DNA of 64,000 bases. It comes from DATKQY01 sp035532475 (GTDB lineage Bacteria > Actinomycetota > Acidimicrobiia > Acidimicrobiales > Bog-793). Below, piece by piece: positions 59,599-64,000 of the stretch (position 1 is its first letter; each line of letters opens with the position of its first letter). The notes beneath the pieces were generated by a model that was given only the letters and a program-made list of their open reading frames with translations, ran no database searches and was not told where the DNA came from. The stretch spans positions 36,304 through 100,303 of the forward strand of contig DATKQY010000069.1 in NCBI GenBank assembly GCA_035532475.1, given 5' to 3'. The position numbers were made by a program, and so were the translations under genes.

Positions 59599-60579
59599 TC
59601 AGAGGTGCACGTTCGTCATGTCCGGGTACCGCTCACCGGCCGTGATCCCGGGGGGGAACACCTCGTCGAGCCTTGCCAGCTCCTCCGCCGACAGGCGTAC
59701 CGTGTCGGCGCCGACGTTCTCTTCCAGGTAGGCGATGTGCTTTGTCCCCGGGATCGGGACGACATCGTCACCGCGGGCTTGGACCCACGCGAGCGCAAGC
59801 TGGCCGGGCGTCACCTGCTTCTCGGCGGCGATCTCCTCGACCCGGTCGACGAGCTCGAGGTTCTTCACGAAGTTCTCGCCCTGAAAGCGTGGGTGGTGCC
59901 GACGGAAGTCGTCCGGCGCGAGGCCCTCGACGTTGCGCAGCGATCCCGAGAGAAAGCCGCGCCCGAGCGGGGCGTAGGCGACGAATCCGATGCCGAGCTC
60001 GCGCACCGTGTCGAGCACGCCGTTGGTCTCGGGGTCCCTCGTCCACAGCGACCACTCGGTTTGCACCGCGGTGATCGGGTGGACAGCGTGCGCCCGGCGG
60101 ATCGTCGCCGGAGCGGCCTCCGAGAGGCCGAGATGGCGCACCTTTCCCGCGACGATCAGCTCCGCCATGGCTCCCACGGTCTCCTCGATCGGTGTGTTTC
60201 GGTCGACCCGATGCTGGTAGTACAGGTCGATGTGGTCGACGCCGAGGCGTTGGAGCGACGCGTCGCACGCGGCGAGCACGTACTCCGGACGGCCGTTGAT
60301 CCCGAGTCGTGTCCCGTCCTCGGCCCGCTCGTTGCCGAACTTCGTCGCGACCACCACCTCGTCGCGCCGGCCGGCGATCGCCCGGCCGACCAGGCGCTCG
60401 TTGGTGAACGGGCCGTACATGTCGGCGGTGTCGAGGAACGTCACCCCGAGGTCGAGCGCCCGCTGGATCGTTGCGGTCGACTCCTCCTCGTCGTGCGAGC
60501 CGTAGAACTCCGACATGCCCATGCAGCCGAGCCCGAGAGCTGAGACGCTCAATCCCTGTCCGATCGTTCGCTGTCGCAT
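59599..60579 (-). CDS. Aldo/keto reductase (AKR, potassium-channel-beta-like type)
   Basis: 326 residues from ATG 60579. MRQRTIGQGLSVSALGLGCMGMSEFYGSHDEEES is the classic opening; catalytic tetrad visible as D (LDTADMYGP), Y in ADMYG, K (VATKFG) and H (YYQHRVD). SGSLRNVEG and PIPGTKHIAYLEENVGA complete the NADP-binding end. It should reduce aldehydes or ketones with NADPH. It is divergent from a second AKR gene (start 60686), 106 bases apart. Confidence 0.92.
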   Translation of the reverse strand: MRQRTIGQGLSVSALGLGCMGMSEFYGSHDEEESTATIQRALDLGVTFLDTADMYGPFTNERLVGRAIAGRRDEVVVATKFGNERAEDGTRLGINGRPEYVLAACDASLQRLGVDHIDLYYQHRVDRNTPIEETVGAMAELIVAGKVRHLGLSEAAPATIRRAHAVHPITAVQTEWSLWTRDPETNGVLDTVRELGIGFVAYAPLGRGFLSGSLRNVEGLAPDDFRRHHPRFQGENFVKNLELVDRVEEIAAEKQVTPGQLALAWVQARGDDVVPIPGTKHIAYLEENVGADTVRLSAEELARLDEVFPPGITAGERYPDMTNVHL

Positions 60580-60685
60580 GGGTTTCGTTCTACACGAGCG
60601 CCGGCCGCCGCGGTGACGGGGAGGCCCGTGGGCGGCCTACGGTCGCCTCTTGCATGGTGAATCGCAACGCGGGGAAGGTGGGGGG

Positions 60686-61477
60686 ATGACGACGCCGGGG
60701 GCCGTGGAGCACGTCGACCTCGCCGGGGCCGGGCGCATGCCGCTCGTCGGGTTCGGGACGTGGCAGCTGCGCGGCGACGCCGCGTACCGTGCCGTGCTCG
60801 CCGCCATCCAGGCTGGCTATCGCCACATCGACACCGCCACGATGTACGGGAACGAGCGCGAGATCGGACGGGCGATTCGGGACTCGGGGCTCGCGCGGGA
60901 GGACCTGTTCCTCACGAGCAAGCTGCCACCCGAGCGGGCCGGACGCGAGCAGGCGACCATCGAGGAGAGCCTGCGCGAGCTCGGGACGGACTACCTCGAT
61001 CTCTGGCTGATCCACTGGCCGCCGCGTCGGGGACAGTCGAGCGCTGTCTGGGGTCAGTTCCTCGCCATGCGCGACGCAGGGCGTACGCGGGCCGTCGGTG
61101 TCAGCAACTACGGGCTGGGCGAGATCGACGAGCTCGTCCAGGCGAGCGGGGCCACCCCGGCCGTGGACCAGGTTCGCTGGAGCCCTTTCGCCTTCGACGC
61201 CGGATTCCTCGCCGGGTGCCGGCGCCGAGGGGTCGTGCTCGAGGGCTACAGCCCGTTCAAGGCGAGCCGCCTCGGCGACGCGGTCCTCGCCGACGTCGCG
61301 CGAGCGCACGAGGTCTCACCCGCCCAGGTGATCGTTCGCTGGCACGTCCAGCACCGCGTCGTCGTGATCCCGAGGTCGTCGGCGCCGTCACGTATCGCGT
61401 CGAACCTCGACGTCTTCGGCTTCGAGCTGACCGATGCCGAGATGCGGCGCCTGGACGCGCTCTCCTCGTCCCGCTGA
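60686..61477 (+). CDS. Aldo/keto reductase (AKR5, 2,5-diketo-D-gluconate reductase type)
   Basis: 263 residues from ATG 60686 with a GGGGG-rich ribosome-binding site. MPLVGFGTWQLRG, AIQAGYRHIDTATMYGNEREIGRAI, LFLTSKLPP, LDLWLIHWP and VIPRSSAPSRIASNLDVFGFELTDAEM are AKR5-like motifs with tetrad D, Y, K, H intact. A short open frame (60654-60689, 11 codons) overlaps its start codon as ATGA and could couple translation. The gene is divergent from the AKR at 59599-60579. Confidence 0.9.
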   Translation: MTTPGAVEHVDLAGAGRMPLVGFGTWQLRGDAAYRAVLAAIQAGYRHIDTATMYGNEREIGRAIRDSGLAREDLFLTSKLPPERAGREQATIEESLRELGTDYLDLWLIHWPPRRGQSSAVWGQFLAMRDAGRTRAVGVSNYGLGEIDELVQASGATPAVDQVRWSPFAFDAGFLAGCRRRGVVLEGYSPFKASRLGDAVLADVARAHEVSPAQVIVRWHVQHRVVVIPRSSAPSRIASNLDVFGFELTDAEMRRLDALSSSR

Positions 61478-62073
61478 CGCACGCGTTTCGACCTCCTCGT
61501 GGCGCGGCCGGCAACGTCTGCCCGCCTTCTTCCGAGCCCGATGCCGTGCTGACAGGCGGTGGAGCCGTCGATACGCGCCTGCATGGCCGGCGCGGCGAAC
61601 GGTGCTCGGGGCGTCTGTCTGTTCGACCGCGGCCCCCACCGCCACGTCAGGCATCGCTCCCTGGCGCCCGTTCGGGCGCGCGTTCTCGGCTACCCGAGGG
61701 AGGTCGAACGGTTGCCGTCTCCGTACCCGTCCTGGTGGCCTCGGGGCTGGTCTGGTCCCGGGCCAGCGCAGATCGTCTCGTTCGCGCGACCGGCAGCCGC
61801 TCAACCGGTTGCTGGATCGACGGTGGCTGCTGCGTGGCCCTCCAGCTCACGGTGCTACGACTCGTCGCCGGCGGGGCCACGGGGCGGGGTGGGGTGCCAC
61901 CTCGTCCGCGCTCGAGGATCCTCGATTGAGCCGGTGCGGAGCTTTGACGGCCGACTCGACGGCGTGGGCGCCGGATCGGGAAACAGTGACGGCAACGCCG
62001 GCACCGTCCATCGGAGGCTCGACGTCATGAACTCGTAGCTAAGGGGTACTCGTCGTCAGACGAGGAATCGGTC
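61478..62073. other. Decayed or intergenic DNA, no gene recognised
   Basis: 596 bases after the AKR5 gene. Reading frames in all phases look random (Arg/Pro-rich with no motifs). The last ~60 bases in the frame of the acetyltransferase fragment encode KGYSSSDEES, which resembles the missing N-terminus of that protein, without a start codon. Confidence 0.4.
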
Positions 62074-62397
62074 GTGGCGCTCTCGTTACGGGCGTGGGCG
62101 CCCGTGTTCGTCTCCGTCGAGAAGATGCTCGGAGCCGAGATCTTCCGGCGCTTGCATCCCGACTGGCGGGCCGACCAAGACAGGGCCGTTCGCGCCGCGC
62201 TGGCGGATCCCGCGATGCAGCTGTGGGTGGCAGATACCGCGCCTGGACCCGCCGGTTTCGTCGCCGCGAAGCTCGACAGTGACAGTCTCGTCGGGGAGAT
62301 CTACATGCTGGCCGTCGATCCCGCCGCCCAGGACCAGGGCATCGGCACCGCGCTGACTGAGATGGCCACCGACGAGCTGGCGGTTCGGGACCGATGA
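62074..62397 (+). pseudogene. Truncated GNAT acetyltransferase
   Basis: 107 residues from GTG 62074: ALSLRAWAPVFVSVEKMLGAEIFRRLHPDWRADQDRAV and the acetyl-CoA loop LAVDPAAQDQGIGTALTEMA (QxxGxG-type). Complete relatives continue for ~50 more residues with the DGMT...N..ARR.YEK.GF end; here the frame stops soon after LTEMATDELAVRDR. In-frame codons before the GTG also read as the family N-terminus (GYSSSDEESVV), with no start. So both ends are damaged. It may be a pseudogene, or a functional short form. Confidence 0.6.
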
Positions 62398-62724
62398 CCC
62401 CGAGGGCGTCCTTGCTGCTCATGGCTGGGAGGCCCAGGTGACCCAGTTCGGCGATGAGGGTGCCCACTTCGGTAGATGGCCCCGGCCAGCGGTTGACAGC
62501 CTCGACCGCTCACGGCCTCACAGCTACCTTCTGACCGCTCGGCGGTCAACCAAGGGATGAGGGAGGGCAGCCCGGCCGGGCAGTTCCCAGTTTCAGCAGA
62601 GGAACCCGCAGCAGGAACGGCGCGGCGACAGGACCGAGGCAGACGGCGAGCGTCCCATAGGAGCGTCCGACGGACTGTCCGGGCTAGCAGGTCAGGCTCG
62701 GACCCTGGGCTTTTCCTGCTCTAG
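62398..62724. other. Intergenic region with TetR-like dyad
   Basis: 327 bases without a gene. TGACCG, five bases, CGGTCA at 62532-62548 is a TetR-operator-like dyad with no TetR gene nearby. Nothing else recognised. Confidence 0.35.
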
Positions 62725-63471
62725 CTACGTCGTGCGGTCCGACCGGTGCGCGCCGCCGTGCGGAGCGAGTAATCGGCGGTACCAGAGCCGCCACGGCGTC
62801 GTATGCCGCTGCCACACCTCCGGCCCGGTGACGTAGGGAGGCCCGACATGCCGACGGATCGAAGCCGCCTCCTCGTCGACCTCGTACACGGCGAGGAACC
62901 GCGGCGCGCCTTGGTGGGGCGGTCGCACTTCGTCCACGAGCTCGTACCGCGCGGCGCGGAGCGCGTGACGGCGTTCGGCAACCTCAGGCAAATGGACGTT
63001 CGTGTAGAAGTCGTTGAAGACCTTCAGCTCCTCGTCCGTCGTACCCGCCGGGGGGTTCACGCCAAGAAGGTAGATCGCATAGGGCGGGACCACAGCGGGT
63101 TCGGTCTCCGCGACGCGTCGGTACAGCAATGACCATGTCTGCTTGAGTCCCTCCCGCTCAGCCTCGTTCGGCCGGTCCGTTTGGCCTTGTTCGGACAGGT
63201 CGACCACGCTCAAAAACCGTGGAGGTCGGAACCCGCGCGCAGCGACGGCGATGAGCTCGTAGCGCACGCCCGCGTCGGAGTCATGCAGCGCCGATTGCGC
63301 GAACTTCTCGGCTGCGTCGGGTTGGGCGGAGGCACTGCCGCGGACATCCCATCCCGTCCACGACGTCACCGGAGCCCGCGGGGTCATGTTGGGCGACACT
63401 GGCTGCCCGGGCGTGGGTCGGCGCCATTCGTCGTCATCTCGCGAGGCTACAGAGGGACTCTCGACGAGCAC
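62725..63471 (-). CDS. Dimeric alpha-beta-barrel (EthD/Dabb-like) protein
   Basis: 248 residues; an ATG at 63387 (MTPRAPVTSWTGWDV) is also possible. The C-terminal half has a ferredoxin-like Dabb domain: AIYLLGVNPPAGTTDEELKVFNDFYTNVHLPEVAERRHALRAARYELVDE...PRFLAVYEVDEEAA. The N-terminal half contains a shorter, weaker repeat (YELIAVAARGFRPPRFLSVVDL), so two related domains may be present. Such proteins often act on or bind polycyclic or ring-cleaved substrates. A Baeyer-Villiger-type monooxygenase gene ends 391 bases upstream on the same strand. Confidence 0.65.
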   Translation of the reverse strand: MLVESPSVASRDDDEWRRPTPGQPVSPNMTPRAPVTSWTGWDVRGSASAQPDAAEKFAQSALHDSDAGVRYELIAVAARGFRPPRFLSVVDLSEQGQTDRPNEAEREGLKQTWSLLYRRVAETEPAVVPPYAIYLLGVNPPAGTTDEELKVFNDFYTNVHLPEVAERRHALRAARYELVDEVRPPHQGAPRFLAVYEVDEEAASIRRHVGPPYVTGPEVWQRHTTPWRLWYRRLLAPHGGAHRSDRTT

Positions 63472-63862
63472 CGGTTTCTGGACACTCAGCTCAAGGCCAG
63501 AAGCTCGACGTCGTAGTCCACAAATCGGCGGTCGACTCTGGCATCGGCCTTCTCGGCTCTACCTATGGGACACGGCGGCGTCCAGTTCTGCACTCCCTGC
63601 CCATCGTGTCGTGGGCGGCGTCATTCGTTGGGTTGGACTGCTCCTTCGTGGGCCGACTGTCGATGCCGGTTGGGAGGGGTCGTCTCGAAAGAAGCGCTGA
63701 CGAACCTTCGAGAGACCCGCCGGTCGGTCTGAGATCTCAGTTCGGCAAACGGCGCCCATCGTCGACGGCCGGCTCAGGGGCACGCCAGAACGACACCCGA
63801 GACACCGCATCCGGCCTGTCGTCAGGGACCGCCAGACCGCGCCGACGTTGGCGGTCGCGGCA
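63472..63862. other. Intergenic region, no gene recognised
   Basis: 391 bases with no protein-like frame. It separates the monooxygenase 3' end from the Dabb gene; a promoter for the latter may lie near 63480-63600. Confidence 0.3.
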
Positions 63863-64000
63863 CTAGCTCGGGTCGTCTCGCGGCCGCGGCGACAGCGTGA
63901 AGCCCCTGTAGCCACTCGCCGCCACCTCGTCGCACTCCTCGCGGTACGCGCGGTAGCCGCCGGCGTAGGGGGTGAAGCCGCCCTTCTTACCAGGGATGTT
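63863..64000 (-). CDS. Flavin-dependent (Baeyer-Villiger/FMO-type) monooxygenase, C-terminal 45 residues only
   Basis: The frame enters from the window edge: NIPGKKGGFTPYAGGYRAYR, EECDEVAASGYRGFTL, then a Pro/Arg-rich end. NIPGK...Y.GG...YR..CD.VA..GY.GF matches the extreme C-terminus of cyclohexanone-monooxygenase-like Baeyer-Villiger enzymes. The rest of the gene lies outside. These use NADPH, FAD and O2 to insert oxygen next to a ketone, making lactones or esters. Confidence 0.75.
   Translation of the reverse strand, partial: NIPGKKGGFTPYAGGYRAYREECDEVAASGYRGFTLSPRPRDDPS

Noticed and set aside
60654..60689. 11-codon upstream ORF before the AKR5 gene as a true peptide gene
   Set aside because: Too short to support as a gene; noted only as possible translational coupling.
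1..64000. tRNA, rRNA or tmRNA genes
   Set aside because: No TPsiC-like GGTTCRANTCC or rRNA signatures were noticed on either strand by eye; a tRNAscan-SE run would settle this.

Overview
The window is GC-rich DNA from a high-GC Gram-positive, most likely a deep-branching member of the Actinomycetota (Acidimicrobiia or Thermoleophilia-like). The evidence is the mix of GTG, TTG and ATG starts, TANNNT -10 boxes placed 6-8 bases before start codons (leaderless messages), an F420-type luciferase-like oxidoreductase, an LCP cell-wall ligase, a RecQ-phosphoribosyltransferase fusion, and secreted FN3-like and NHL-repeat proteins of a style common in those classes. This placement is inference; no rRNA or tRNA gene was seen. 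No phage, intact insertion sequence or CRISPR array was found.

Layout. 1-1.4 kb: the upstream end of a membrane hydrogenase-like (Hyf/complex I-related) operon with an ArsR regulator. 1.8-4.0 kb: a LysE-type exporter and an ArsR/SRPBCC operon whose first gene is frameshifted, with a perfect dyad upstream. 4.4-5.9 kb: a secreted FN3-like protein. 6.4-11.3 kb: a branched-chain-type ABC importer (binding protein, LivH, a LivM-LivG fusion, LivF). 11.3-18.1 kb, facing it: a catabolic cluster of two metallo-beta-lactamase-fold hydrolases, an SDR, two beta-hydroxyacid dehydrogenases, a cupin, two carboxymuconolactone-decarboxylase-type proteins and an FCD-GntR regulator, tightly overlapped. Two near-identical 11-base GntR-like sites lie exactly 100 bases apart at its head. 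Importer and cluster probably serve uptake and breakdown of one lactone or hydroxy-acid substrate.

18.3-22.6 kb: a one-chain, two-NBD multidrug exporter with a MarR repressor and a perfect 12-bp-arm operator. 22.8-25.3 kb: GtrA and LCP cell-envelope proteins. 25.7-29.5 kb: a two-gene electron-transfer module (NapH/NosR-like membrane polyferredoxin plus a ferredoxin-GltD-flavodoxin fusion). 29.7-32.3 kb: a small membrane protein divergent from a NarL-type two-component system. 32.3-38.7 kb: SRPBCC, Xi-class glutathionyl-hydroquinone-reductase-like, CBM48-like with a poly-lysine tail, enolase-superfamily, quinone-reductase-like and patatin-like genes. 38.9-41.8 kb: transsulfuration pair (cystathionine gamma-synthase-type and a cystathionine beta-synthase with a 100-residue N-terminal extension). 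42.2-47.3 kb: DUF427, NHL-repeat secreted protein, an LppX/LprG-like secreted protein and a luciferase-like oxidoreductase.

47.5-53.6 kb: the most notable region, a compact six-gene corrinoid methyltransferase operon with corrinoid protein, two URO-D-like methyltransferases, a pterin-type methyltransferase, a ferredoxin-ASKHA corrinoid activator and an unrecognised 60-residue protein. It has the full component set of an acetogen-type O-demethylase but sits in an actinobacterial background. 53.9-61.5 kb: desaturase, MFS transporter, second secreted LppX/LprG-like protein, RecQ-PRTase, two aldo-keto reductases. 61.5-64.0 kb: decayed DNA with a truncated acetyltransferase, a dimeric alpha-beta-barrel protein and the 3' end of a Baeyer-Villiger-type monooxygenase.
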